Assembly: GCF_040712315.1 (NCBI RefSeq)
Contig: NC_134019.1
Location: 37,787,873 to 37,851,872, forward strand
Source: Castanea sativa
Lineage: Eukaryota; Streptophyta; Magnoliopsida; Fagales; Fagaceae
Direction: 5' to 3'
Length of the DNA: 64,000 bases
Both the position numbers and the translations under genes were made by a program. The notes beneath the pieces are model-generated. The model saw only the letters and a program-made list of their open reading frames with translations, did no database searches and was not told the origin of the DNA. Positions 34,851 through 44,555 of the stretch are shown piece by piece. Each line of letters opens with the position of its first letter. The first letter of the stretch is position 1.

Positions 34851-37473
34851 ATGGGTAGGTTCGCGTCCCTGGTAGATTCGAACGAAAAAATAGAGCAGTT
34901 TAAGGCTAAGTACAAAATTCCCTCGGATGTATCCATTACGTATTGTAACGAGGAAGAGTATTATACAAAAAGAAAAACGGGGGAAGTCGTAATCCCGATG
35001 ATTGCGTTCATCGAAGGGGGAATGAAAATCCCCATGGGAACCGTGACTAGGGATTATTTTAGGGCCTTTAGATTAGCTCCCACCCAGTGCGCCCCAAATG
35101 TCTTTAGGATCCTAGGTTCCATAGATGCCTTAAATGAGAAGATGAACTTAGGGCTCACTCACCACGACGTGAACTGGGTTTACAACCTCCATTACCTAAG
35201 CAAAAAAGATGAGTATTACCTAAAATCTAGATACCCCGAGGTTAGGCTAATTCAATGTCTGCCTGAATCAAATAAGGGCCTAAAAAACGACTTCCTGATC
35301 ATATCAGGAAATTGGCACGACGGCCTCCCCTGTCCGACAAGGGAAGGGACTCCAGGTGAAATTTCTTTTACATACTATTATCCTCTGTCTTTTTACTTAT
35401 TCTTACCCTCTCTTATTTGGACAACTCTACAGATCCACACGCCGCGGATCGTCATCCCAATCTCGTTGACTTCGGACGGTTGGATAGGATCCTACAAGCT
35501 GAGGTTTTTGTGCATACTGACGGTCAACTCCGAGCAGCTCATCTGATCCTCGGCTACAATCCAATATCCAAAGCCTTTCAGGCGCCGAAGTGCGTGATCA
35601 AAGCCCACGATCCTCGTCTTCCTCGGATCAGTGTTGCTGTCGAGGGTTTTTTGCTACCGGAGGGGACTGCCATTCCTCAAGGCACCTTGGTCACCCAACC
35701 AATCCAACCACCACCATTCGTTCCAGTTGGGATTCCCACACTGCCTCTCTCCACAAATTTAACATTTGGGGAAGCCGCGCCCTCTCACTCCACTGTAAAG
35801 GAAGAAGAAGAAGAAATAGTTGAGGTATCAGATTCCGAGGACGATTTTGAGGTTTTTAATCAACCCTACTCTCCTGAAGATTCAACTTCCATCCTCGGCA
35901 CCTCTACCCATATCTCAAAGGCTACCACTGAAGAACTTGACACTATGGGCATCCAACGAAAGACTAAGCCCAGTTTGAAGGATGTCCTTGAGGGCACTGA
36001 TAAGGCCCCCCGAGTCCAAGAACCACCAAAAGAGGTGCGCCCTCGGACTCAAGAAAAGGGTGCTGACAAAGGCCCTGAAGCTAGGCTTCCTCCTCCTCCC
36101 CCATCCTCCCAAACCCAACGCACCAACATAGCTGATCTCAAAAGAAAAAGAGATCAGCCGAAAGGAAAGGAAGTGGTGGAGGCAGGGAAGGGCTCTGTCT
36201 CCAAGGAGACCGAGGTGGAAAAGGGTGCAAAGCAGGCCCGCACCATACAGACTAGGTCGGAAAGAAGAACCGACCAACAGGCGGTCGTACGCGCCCCTGT
36301 ATGGCTTCCTGACCTTTCTATGGACGACGAGGTCATTACCGTGGATGCGTCCATTAGAAATTCTGATGAAGGGACAGCGGCATGCGTCGCAGATGCTTTG
36401 GAGCAGGCACTGTTGCTCCCCGAGGATATGATTGAGCTGAGAAAGAAAAGGGACCACACCGTATTCATGACTTTGAAGAAGGAGCTTGCAATGGTGAGTT
36501 TTCTCTAAAACCTTGACTTTTGTTTTTATTTCCTATATATATCCATATGTCTAAGTTTTATATGTTTTGTTCGTAGGCCGTTCAATCTGCCCACAGGGCA
36601 GAAGAGATTGCCATTAATTCCTACAAGTCTCTGAGGGCCGAGGAGTCCAGGCGTGAAACTGCTCAAAAGATCTCGGACCTTCATAAGAAGAAACTGCAGG
36701 AGGTCACAGCAAAATTGGCTAAGGCTGAGAGTGCCAAGGCGGGCTTAGAGGCTGATCTGAAAACGACGACTAAACAGGCCGAGGATCAGTGCCTAATGCT
36801 TCGCCAAGCTAAGGATAACCTCTTAGTAGCACGAAGGCTCGTAGAGGATCTTAAGAAAGATCTGAACGAGTCTGAGAAGGCCAAAGAATAAGCCATCAAG
36901 GCCAAAGAAGAGGCCATTGAGGAGAAGAAAAAGGCTGAGAAAGCAAAAGAAGAGGCCGAGAACTCGAGGGACCAAGCCGAACAAGACGGTTATGATATAG
37001 GCGTGAAGGAGGTCACTGAAACCTTCAAGGCTCAGGTTCCCGAGGTATGTAGGCACTACTGCCTCCAAGTGTGGAATGAGGCACTTTCCCAAGCTGGGGT
37101 TGATGCCTCTTCCACTCTTTGGAAAGTAGAGAGTGTCTACTATCCTCCTGCAATTCGCGCTTCTTCCATTCCTGACACTGCACAAGAAGCTGCCCAGGGA
37201 TCATCCGAGGATAAGGGGGGTGATTTGGCTGAAGACTCAACTCTTCCTGAAGATGCCCCTGAACAACTTGACCCTGCACAAGAAAAGGCAATTGAAGACG
37301 TACAGCCTTCAAGTGATCTTCGGGAATCTTCAAAGGATGAGTTGGGTGATCAAGCTAACCCAATAACCTTGATAGATGATCCCAAAGGCAAAGGAATTGC
37401 CGTTGAGTCCTCGGCTCAGCTTCCATCTCCTCAAGACCCCAAAGGCCCTCTGAAGATTAAGCTGAAACAGTGA
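34851..37473 (+). CDS. Antisense accessory gene of the Tat element, three exons, coiled-coil protein with one internal stop
   Basis: Exons are 34851-35355, 35433-36493 and 36577-37473. The introns (77 and 83 bp) are GT-AG, and phases 1 and 0 fit exactly, giving 820 codons. Exon 1 resembles the plant 'putative gypsy type transposon' domain (RDYFRAFRLAPTQCAPNVFR ... NDFLIISGNW). Exon 2 is low-complexity, acidic then basic (EEEEEIVEVSDSEDDFEVF; ADLKRKRDQPKGKEV). Exon 3 begins AVQSAHRAEEIA and forms a long charged heptad region (about residues 525-680), consistent with a coiled coil. One in-frame TAA at 36889-36891 interrupts the coiled coil, so this copy makes either a 626-residue truncated product or a nonfunctional one. 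Being antisense to the genomic RNA, its introns would not be spliced out during retrotransposition. Antisense extra frames are known in Tat elements (gene23 of Grande); the function is unknown. Confidence 0.75.
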
Positions 37474-37849
37474 CTTGCTTGTTGTCTTTCCTTTCTTTAT
37501 TTTTATTTTGTCTCTAAGTGTAATACCTAAGTATAGGTGCAAAAGTACTATTTTGGAATTTAATACAAGAATGAATGTTTGTTTTTAGATGATTCTTATA
37601 TATATATTTTTTTTTTGTTTTTATGCTGATCATATCATTCCATAAATATCATCTTTTTGTTTTTTTTTACCAAAGTTATTAGCAACAACTTGAATTGAAA
37701 TTTGATACTCCAAGGAAGGCTTAATTATGCCGAGAACTGCATTAAGTGATGCAATTTTGTTTCTTCGTTTTGGATCTCTAGTTTGAACTATGTAAAGATA
37801 AGGCATATAGTCTATGCAAATATCTGATGTATTAATTTTTCTCAAGTAA

Positions 37850-39115
37850 ATGATCCGAGGATCCAACAATACCAAGCTTCAGCTTGATACTTTAGACAAA
37901 TAAATTTAAAATGTTAATTTTCCCAAAGTAGGTGATCTGAGGACCAAACGTAACTTAGGTTCTGTTTAACACTTTAGTAAAGAATATCAATTTAGACGAG
38001 GTATGTGGTCCGAGGATCCAGGCATACCAAGTTTCAGCTTGATACTTAGGCGAATAAATTAAAAATGTTAAATTTCCCAAAGTAGGTGATCCGAGGACCA
38101 GACGTAACTTAGGTTCTGTTTAACACTTTGTAAAGAATATCAATTTAGACGAGGTATGTGGTCCGAGGATCCAGGCATACCAAGTTTCAGCTTGATACTT
38201 AGGCGAATAAATTTAAAATGTTAATTTTCCCAAAGTAGGCGATCCGAGGACCAGACGTAACTTAGGTTCTGTTTAACACTTTGTAAAGAATATCAATTTA
38301 GACGAGGTATGTGGTCCGAGGATCCAGGCATACCAAGTTTCAGCTTGATACTTAGGCGAATAAATTTAAAATGTTAATTTTCCCAAAGTAGGTGATCCGA
38401 GGACCAGACGTAACTTAGGTTCTGTTTAACACTTTGTAAAGAATATCAATTTAGACGAGGTATGTGGTCCGAGGATCCAGGCATACCAAGTTTTCAGCTT
38501 GATACTTAGGCGAATAAATTTAAAATGTTAATTTTCCCAAAGTAGGTGATCCGAGGACCAGACGTAACTTAGGTTCTGTTTAACACTTTGTAAAGAATAT
38601 CAATTTAGACGAGGTATGTGGTCCGAGGATCCAGGCATACCAAGTTTCAGCTTGATACTTAGGCGAATAAATTTAAAATGTTAATTTTCCCAAAGTAGGT
38701 GATCCGAGGACCAGACGTAACTTAGGTTCTGTTTAACACTTTGTAAAGAATATCAATTTAGACGAGGTATGTGGTCCGAGGATCCAGGCATACCAAGTTT
38801 CAGCTTGATACTTAGGCGAATAAATTTAAAATGTTAATTTTTCCAAAGTAGGTGATCCGAGGACCAGACGTAACTTAGGTTCTGTTTAACACTTTGTAAA
38901 GAATATCAATTTAGACGAGGTATGTGGTCCGAGGATCCAGGCATACCAAGTTTTAGCTTGATACTTAGGCGAATAAATTTAAAATGTTAATTTTCCCAAA
39001 GTAGGTGATCCGAGGACCAGACGTAACTTAGGTTCTGTTTAACACTTTGTAAAGAATATCAATTTAGACGAGGTATGTGGTCCGAGGATCCAGGCATACC
39101 AAGTTTCAGCTTGAT
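37850..39115. repeat. 153-bp tandem repeat array, about eight copies
   Basis: The word CCGAGGACCAGACGTAACTT (first copy variant) starts at 37937, 38091, 38244, 38397, 38551, 38704, 38857 and 39010, a period of 153-154. Each unit has two related halves of about 77 bases, one with GGTGATCCGAGGACCAGACG and the other with TATGTGGTCCGAGGATCCAG. The later copies are nearly identical; the first is more diverged. The array lies between the end of the antisense gene and the 3' end of pol. Confidence 0.95.
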
Positions 39116-39182
39116 ATTTCGACGAATGAAGATAACGAATATAATGTAGTTTACAACAAAGAACGGCCGAAGTGCCTTTTAT

Positions 39183-42100
39183 TTAGTAATAGTACCTTCG
39201 TAGATTATTTACATTCCAGGGACGTTGTACAACATTTTCGTCCAAATCCTCCAGATTGTAGGCCCCTATTCCTGCTACCGAAGTAATACGATAAGGTCCT
39301 TCCCAGTTGGGCCCCAATTTTCCCCACGCAGGGTTCTTCATCGTGCCCAAAACTTTCCTTAGTACTAAGTCACCTGGTCCAAGAGGTCGAAGTTTCACAT
39401 GAGAATCATACCCCTGCTTGAGCTTATGTTGATAATAAGCTAGTTGAACCATGGTGCTTTCTCGCCGTTCCTCAACTAAGTCTAAGTTTCTCATTAACAG
39501 ATCATCATTGCTATCTGGAATAAAGGAGTTTTTCTTCAGGGTTGGGAACCCAGTTTCTAAGGGGATTACTGCCTCGGCCCCATAAGTCATGGCGAAGGGT
39601 GTTTCTCCTGTGGATCTTCGTGGTGTAGTTCTATACGTCCACAAGACATGTGGCAGTTCTTCCACCCACCTCCCCTTGGCGTCACCCAACCTCTTTTTGA
39701 GTCCGCTTACTATTACTTTGTTGACAGCCTCGGCTTGCCCATTTCCTTGGGGATAAGCCGGAGTGGAATATCTATTCGTAATGCCAAGATCACAGCAGTA
39801 TTTCCGAAAGGCTTTGCTATCAAATTGTAAACCGTTATCTGAAATGAGAGTATGAGGAATGCCGAACCTGGTAACGATATTCTTCCATACAAACTTTTTT
39901 GCTTCCGTGTCCCTGATGTTTGATAATGGCTCAGCTTCAACCCATTTGGTGAAGTAATCTGTTCCCACGAGAAGCCACCGTCTGTTTCCCGTTGCTTTGG
40001 GGAAGGGTCCAACAATGTCCAAGCCCCATTGGGCAAAAGGCCATGGGCTAGATAAAGGATTCAGGACTCCACCTGGTTGATGTATATTTGGAGCGAACCT
40101 TTGACATTGGTCACATTTCTTTGCATAATCTTGCGCTTCTCTCTGCATATTTGGCCACCAATAGCCCTGAGTAAGGGCCCTGTGAGCTAAAGACCTTCCT
40201 CCTGTGTGACTTCCACAAATCCCTTCGTGTAACTCTTCCAAAAGTAGCTCCGTTGCCTCGGGGTGTATGCATAGCAAATATGGTCCCGAAAAGGAACGTT
40301 TGTACAATTTTTGGTCCTCGGATAACCAGAAACGAGTGGCTTTCCTGCGAACTTTATCCGCTTCAGCCTTTTCTCCAGGCAGGATGTCATTCCTGAGAAA
40401 TGTTACTATTTGATCCATCCAACTAGGCCCTGTCCTAATTTGAAGAATTTGAGTGGAGTTACTATCCGTCCCAGTGGGTTTCAACAGATCTTCAACGAGG
40501 ATAACTCGTGGTAGACTTTGTGCCGAGGACGTCGCGAGCGTGGCTAATGAGTCGGCATGGGTGTTGCCACATCTGGATACATGCAATAGTAGAAATGACT
40601 CAAATTTAGATTGCATATACCTGACCTGGGTTAGGTATTCTCGCATTCTGGAATCCCTTGCTTCTAGCTTGCCTTCTACTTGGCCTACCACCAATAGTGA
40701 ATCCGAGAACATCTGCACCGTCTTTCCTCCCATTTTATGAACCATGTTCATCCCTGCGAGGACGGCTTCATACTCTGCTTCGTTGTTGGTGGCCGAGAAT
40801 CCCAATCTCAAAGATTTCTCAAAAGTAATTCCCTCTGGGGATATCAAAACTAGTCCGATACCCGATCCCCTCTGATTTGCTGCTCCATCAACATGGACTT
40901 TCCATAATGGAGGCCCTTCACACGAAATCATGCCTACTGATTTTTTACCCATGCCTTCTTGATAGTCTTCCAACGAAGGCTCAGCAAATTCCGCCACAAG
41001 GTCCGCGATGACCTGTCCCTTTATAGAGGTGCGGGGCATATACTTGATATCGAAAGCTCCTAGGACAGTTCCCCATTTGGCAATTCTTCCCATATAATCT
41101 GCACTTCGCAGAATTGATTTAAGAGGGAGTTGTGTAAGAACAACAACCGTATGAGACTGGAAGTAATGGGGAAGTCTTCGTGTAGCATGTACCACCGCCA
41201 AGATAGCTTTCTCCAGTGGCAAATAACTCAGCTCGGCCTCATGCAGAGATTTGCTTACATAATAAACCGGTCTCTGGATGTTATTGTCATCTCGGATAAG
41301 AACCAAACTAACAGCATGGTTAGCCACCGCAATATATGCAAACAGAATCTCATCAACCTCTGGTCGAGACATAACTGGTGGTCGCGAGAGATATTCTTTT
41401 AGCTGTTGGAAAGCTACTGCGCACTCCTCGGTCCATTCAAAACCCTTCCATTTATTTAATAATTGAAAGAAAGGCCTGCATCTGTCCGCGGACCGAGATA
41501 TAAATCGGTTGAGAGCAGCAGTCATACCTGTTAGCCTTTGCACTTCTTTAGGATTCCGAGGTGGGTGTAAGTTGTTTATCGCCTTAACCTGAGCAGGATT
41601 CACTTCAATTCCCCGGTGAGTCACCATATATCCTAGAAACTTGCCCGACCCCACACCGAAAGAGCATTTAGAGGCATTGAGCCGCAATTTATACTCTCTT
41701 AGCTTCTGAAAAGTGTTGCTCAGATCTTCCAGATGTGCAGAAACTTCTTTACTCTTTACCACCATATCGTCCACGTATACCTCAATATTTTTTCCTAGCT
41801 GTGCCTCAAACATCCTCGTCATCATCCTTTGGTAGGTAGCCCCTGCGTTTTTCAAACCAAAAGGCATTACCTTATAGTGGTAATTTCCCGTAGGAGTGAC
41901 GAATGCAGTCTTCTCCTGGTCCTCAACGGCTAAAGGTATCTGGTGATAACCTTGGAAAGCATCAAGAAAACTCATCCGAGGATGTCCAACAGTAGCATCA
42001 ACCAATTGATCAATTCGAGGCATCGGGAATGAGTCCTTTGGGCAAGCTTTGTTTAAATCTGTGAAGTCTACACAAACTCTCCACTTCCCATTCTTCTTTT

Positions 42101-42482
42101 TCACCACCACCGTGTGGGCTAACCATTCAGGATAGAACACTTCTTTGATAGCCCCTGCCGCTTTGAGTTTGAGCACTTCCTCCTTTACGGCTTCGGAATG
42201 TTCCTTCGAGGACCTCCGAGGAGGTTGCCTCCTCGGCACTACAGTTGGATTGACCCTTAAATGATGACATATGAAGTTCGGATCAACCCCAGGGGCCTCA
42301 TACGCGTTCCAAGCGAACACATCCATATTTTTCTTTAAAAATAAAATCAGCTCTGTCTTCTCTTCCTGTGGCAATTGAACTCCAACCTGGAAGAACTTTT
42401 CAGGATCATTGTCTATGATAATTTTCTCTAATTCTTCACATACTGCCTCATCTACCTCGGCTATGGGAAGAGACTTTGATTG
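39183..42482 (-). CDS. pol: pol of the young Tat element: RT, RNase H, integrase
   Basis: It continues in frame from the amber codon at 42483-42485. The first methionine is 36 codons on (42374), giving 1063 residues from there; natural expression is probably by readthrough, so no separate start is needed. Counted from that Met: the reverse transcriptase spans about 60-330 with DFTDLNKACPKDSFPMP and YVDD at 200-203. RNase H starts near 490 (Asp496 in VHVDGAANQRGSG, NNEAEYEA). The integrase zinc module is HEGICGSHTG...CDQCQRF (about 710-755). The core triad is Asp786 (GLDIVGP), Asp846 (SDNG) and Glu882 (GQAEAVNK), the last two with the usual 35 residues between them. A GPYRI-type C-terminal domain follows. 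No frameshift was seen. Products make and integrate the cDNA. Confidence 0.95.
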   Translation of the reverse strand, partial: QSKSLPIAEVDEAVCEELEKIIIDNDPEKFFQVGVQLPQEEKTELILFLKKNMDVFAWNAYEAPGVDPNFICHHLRVNPTVVPRRQPPRRSSKEHSEAVKEEVLKLKAAGAIKEVFYPEWLAHTVVVKKKNGKWRVCVDFTDLNKACPKDSFPMPRIDQLVDATVGHPRMSFLDAFQGYHQIPLAVEDQEKTAFVTPTGNYHYKVMPFGLKNAGATYQRMMTRMFEAQLGKNIEVYVDDMVVKSKEVSAHLEDLSNTFQKLREYKLRLNASKCSFGVGSGKFLGYMVTHRGIEVNPAQVKAINNLHPPRNPKEVQRLTGMTAALNRFISRSADRCRPFFQLLNKWKGFEWTEECAVAFQQLKEYLSRPPVMSRPEVDEILFAYIAVANHAVSLVLIRDDNNIQRPVYYVSKSLHEAELSYLPLEKAILAVVHATRRLPHYFQSHTVVVLTQLPLKSILRSADYMGRIAKWGTVLGAFDIKYMPRTSIKGQVIADLVAEFAEPSLEDYQEGMGKKSVGMISCEGPPLWKVHVDGAANQRGSGIGLVLISPEGITFEKSLRLGFSATNNEAEYEAVLAGMNMVHKMGGKTVQMFSDSLLVVGQVEGKLEARDSRMREYLTQVRYMQSKFESFLLLHVSRCGNTHADSLATLATSSAQSLPRVILVEDLLKPTGTDSNSTQILQIRTGPSWMDQIVTFLRNDILPGEKAEADKVRRKATRFWLSEDQKLYKRSFSGPYLLCIHPEATELLLEELHEGICGSHTGGRSLAHRALTQGYWWPNMQREAQDYAKKCDQCQRFAPNIHQPGGVLNPLSSPWPFAQWGLDIVGPFPKATGNRRWLLVGTDYFTKWVEAEPLSNIRDTEAKKFVWKNIVTRFGIPHTLISDNGLQFDSKAFRKYCCDLGITNRYSTPAYPQGNGQAEAVNKVIVSGLKKRLGDAKGRWVEELPHVLWTYRTTPRRSTGETPFAMTYGAEAVIPLETGFPTLKKNSFIPDSNDDLLMRNLDLVEERRESTMVQLAYYQHKLKQGYDSHVKLRPLGPGDLVLRKVLGTMKNPAWGKLGPNWEGPYRITSVAGIGAYNLEDLDENVVQRPWNVNNLRRYYY

Positions 42483-42485
42483 CTA
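42477..42485 (-). promoter_or_regulatory. gag/pol amber codon with UAG-CAR-YYA readthrough context
   Basis: The minus strand reads GGT-GAA-GCA-TAG-CAA-TCA-AAG. The stop separates gag-protease from pol in the same frame, with 36 open codons before the first pol Met. CAA-TCA satisfies the CAR-YYA consensus that promotes amber suppression in several plant RNA viruses. It is the only interruption between gag and pol. Confidence 0.75.
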
Positions 42486-44507
42486 TGCTTCACCGATAGC
42501 CGAGGACGGGGAGTCTGGTTCTGGTCGACGCAGAATTGCAGCCGTGACACACTGTCGAGCCACAGACTGACTCCCAAGTAACTCCACCACCTGGTCTCCA
42601 GAATGAAATTTGATTTTGACATGCAAGGTTGAGGAAACAGCCCCTAACGCATGCAGCCAAGGTCTTGCCACAATAGCCGTATAGGGAGAATAAGCATCGA
42701 CCACGATGAAATCTACGTCTACCACCTCCGGACCTGATTGCACAGGCAGTCTAATCTGTCCCTTTGGAACGACAGCTCTCCCTTCGAAGCTTATCAAGGG
42801 TGAGTCATATGGCATAAGATCTTCAACTCTTAACTTCAAGCCTCTAAATAGGTCAGGGTACATGATATCTGCACCACTACCTTGATCAACCATTACCCTC
42901 CTTACATCATAGTTCCCTATTCTGAGGGTTACCACCAAGGCATCATCATGAGGCTGGATGGTCCCCATCTTGTCCTCTTCAGAGAAACTTAGGACTGGCA
43001 GGATACTTGCCTTAATCCTCTTCGGCTGATCCCGTGACTCCTCGGCAAATGTTCGAGCAACTAACATTACCCTGAAAGGAGCTGAGCCAGTCCTACCAGG
43101 TGCTGCAAAAATGACATTGATAGTACCTAGAGGAGGTCTGGATGAAGGACCATCGTGGTTTGCCACTCCTGATTGGTTTCCTCGCCCGTTGGGTTGGTAC
43201 AGAAACTGCTTCAGCTTTCCCTCTTTAACCAATTGTTCCAGATGATTCCACAAAGTGCGACAGTCCTCGGTGGTGTGACCTCTCTCCTGGTGATAATGGC
43301 AGTGGAGATTTTGGTTGCGTCTCAAAGGGTCTCCTGCCATTTTATTTAGCCATTTGAAAAAAGGTTCATGCCTTATTTTCTCCAACAGCTGCTGCACCGG
43401 CTCCCTGAAGACGGTGTTGACCACTTGTGGGGGTATGTGACCAGCCTGCCTGGAAAAATCCCGCGTAGGCCTGTTGTTGTTGTATCGGTCCGACCTGAAA
43501 TCCCTCCTTTCTTGTGGGATAACCTTTGCCTTGCCTTTTCCCTGCTGCTGATCTTCCTCAACCCTTTTGTACTCGTCGATGCGATCCATCAGTCGACGTA
43601 CGCTTCTTACAGGCTTCTTCGTCAAGGATTTCCTCAAGTCATGCTCCGTTGGTAGGCCGACCTTGAAGGTCCTTATGGCTACATCGTCAAAGTCTCCGTC
43701 GATTTCGTTGAACATTTCCCAATATCGGTCCGAATACGTTTTCAGGGTTTCCCCTTCCCTCATGGCCATGGATAGTAAAGAATCCAATGGACGAGGAACT
43801 CTACTGCACGTGATAAAGCGAGAACCGAATGCTCTAGTAAGCTCTTTGAAAGAATCAATGGAGCCTGCCCTTAAGCCGTCAAACCATCTCATGGCTACGG
43901 GCCCTAGGCTAGAAGGAAAAATCTTGCATAACAAAGTTTCATTCCTGGAATGCACTGCCATTCTCTGGCTGAAATGACTCACGTGCTCCACAGGATCCGT
44001 CCGACCATTGTAAAGAGTGAAGGCCGGTTGTGTGAAGCGCCGAGGTAACCTCCCTTCCTCCAATCTGCGCGCGAAGGGTGATCTGGAGATTTGGTGTAAC
44101 GCTCTTCCCATTGTGTCATTTCCCAAGCCCCTGGGGGGGTAGTCTCTGCCACGCCTTCCATGCAGATTGTCTTCCTCGGAAGAGACATATCCACCTGGGG
44201 GAGTTCTGGATCTCCGCTCGTAATTGTCATCCTCGGATCCTTCCGAAGAGGGGTTAGAGACCGGAGGAGTTCTCCTTCTCCTCTCGTGACGTAGTCTCCT
44301 CCTTAGGCCATCAATCTCTTTCTGCATGGCCCTGGCATTCCTCTCGTAAGGAACTCTACTTCCTCCTTGTGAATGACTAGCACTTCTGATGGTGTGTGTA
44401 GTATGTACACTTCCTTCTCGGTTCTCTCCATGATCAGGACGTAAGGAGTGATCCTCACGCTGGGAGCCAACGGACTCTGCACTGCGTGGTGGTTCCGATC
44501 CTACCAT
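42483..44507 (-). CDS. gag: gag-protease of the young Tat element
   Basis: 674 residues. An arginine-rich, disordered N-terminus (LRRRLRHERRRRTPP, about 70-85) is followed by the retrotransposon gag core (about 145-270: FTQPAFTLYNGRTDPVEHV, GPVAMRWFDGLRAG, FKELTRAFGSRF). Next come a zinc-knuckle-like CHYHQERGHTTEDC (about 400-415) and the aspartic protease with VDQGSGADIM (Asp near 541). It forms the virus-like particle and carries the processing enzyme. The start is the first Met after the PBS/leader. The frame ends at the amber codon, after which pol continues. The intact copy here matches the broken gag at 6784-12871. Confidence 0.93.
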   Translation of the reverse strand: MVGSEPPRSAESVGSQREDHSLRPDHGENREGSVHTTHTIRSASHSQGGSRVPYERNARAMQKEIDGLRRRLRHERRRRTPPVSNPSSEGSEDDNYERRSRTPPGGYVSSEEDNLHGRRGRDYPPRGLGNDTMGRALHQISRSPFARRLEEGRLPRRFTQPAFTLYNGRTDPVEHVSHFSQRMAVHSRNETLLCKIFPSSLGPVAMRWFDGLRAGSIDSFKELTRAFGSRFITCSRVPRPLDSLLSMAMREGETLKTYSDRYWEMFNEIDGDFDDVAIRTFKVGLPTEHDLRKSLTKKPVRSVRRLMDRIDEYKRVEEDQQQGKGKAKVIPQERRDFRSDRYNNNRPTRDFSRQAGHIPPQVVNTVFREPVQQLLEKIRHEPFFKWLNKMAGDPLRRNQNLHCHYHQERGHTTEDCRTLWNHLEQLVKEGKLKQFLYQPNGRGNQSGVANHDGPSSRPPLGTINVIFAAPGRTGSAPFRVMLVARTFAEESRDQPKRIKASILPVLSFSEEDKMGTIQPHDDALVVTLRIGNYDVRRVMVDQGSGADIMYPDLFRGLKLRVEDLMPYDSPLISFEGRAVVPKGQIRLPVQSGPEVVDVDFIVVDAYSPYTAIVARPWLHALGAVSSTLHVKIKFHSGDQVVELLGSQSVARQCVTAAILRRPEPDSPSSAIGEA

Positions 44508-44536
44508 GATGCCCTAAACTTCCTTAAAAACTAAAT

Positions 44537-44553
44537 TCCCACAGACGGCGCCA
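44537..44553 (-). other. Primer binding site of the young Tat element
   Basis: On the minus strand TGGCGCCGTCTGTGGG begins two bases after the 5' LTR end. Its first eight bases equal the 3' end expected of plant tRNA-Asp (TGGCGCCG). Confidence 0.8.
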
Positions 44554-44555
44554 AT

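Noticed and set aside
35915..36468. Long minus-strand frames opposite exon 2 of the antisense gene
   Set aside because: Shadow frames; the plus-strand reading has splice sites, phase agreement and domain character.
36889..36891. TAA in exon 3 of the antisense gene as a second programmed readthrough or the true gene end
   Set aside because: Context (TAA-GCC-ATC) matches no readthrough motif, and the coiled-coil frame continues for almost 200 codons, so a simple nonsense mutation is the better reading.
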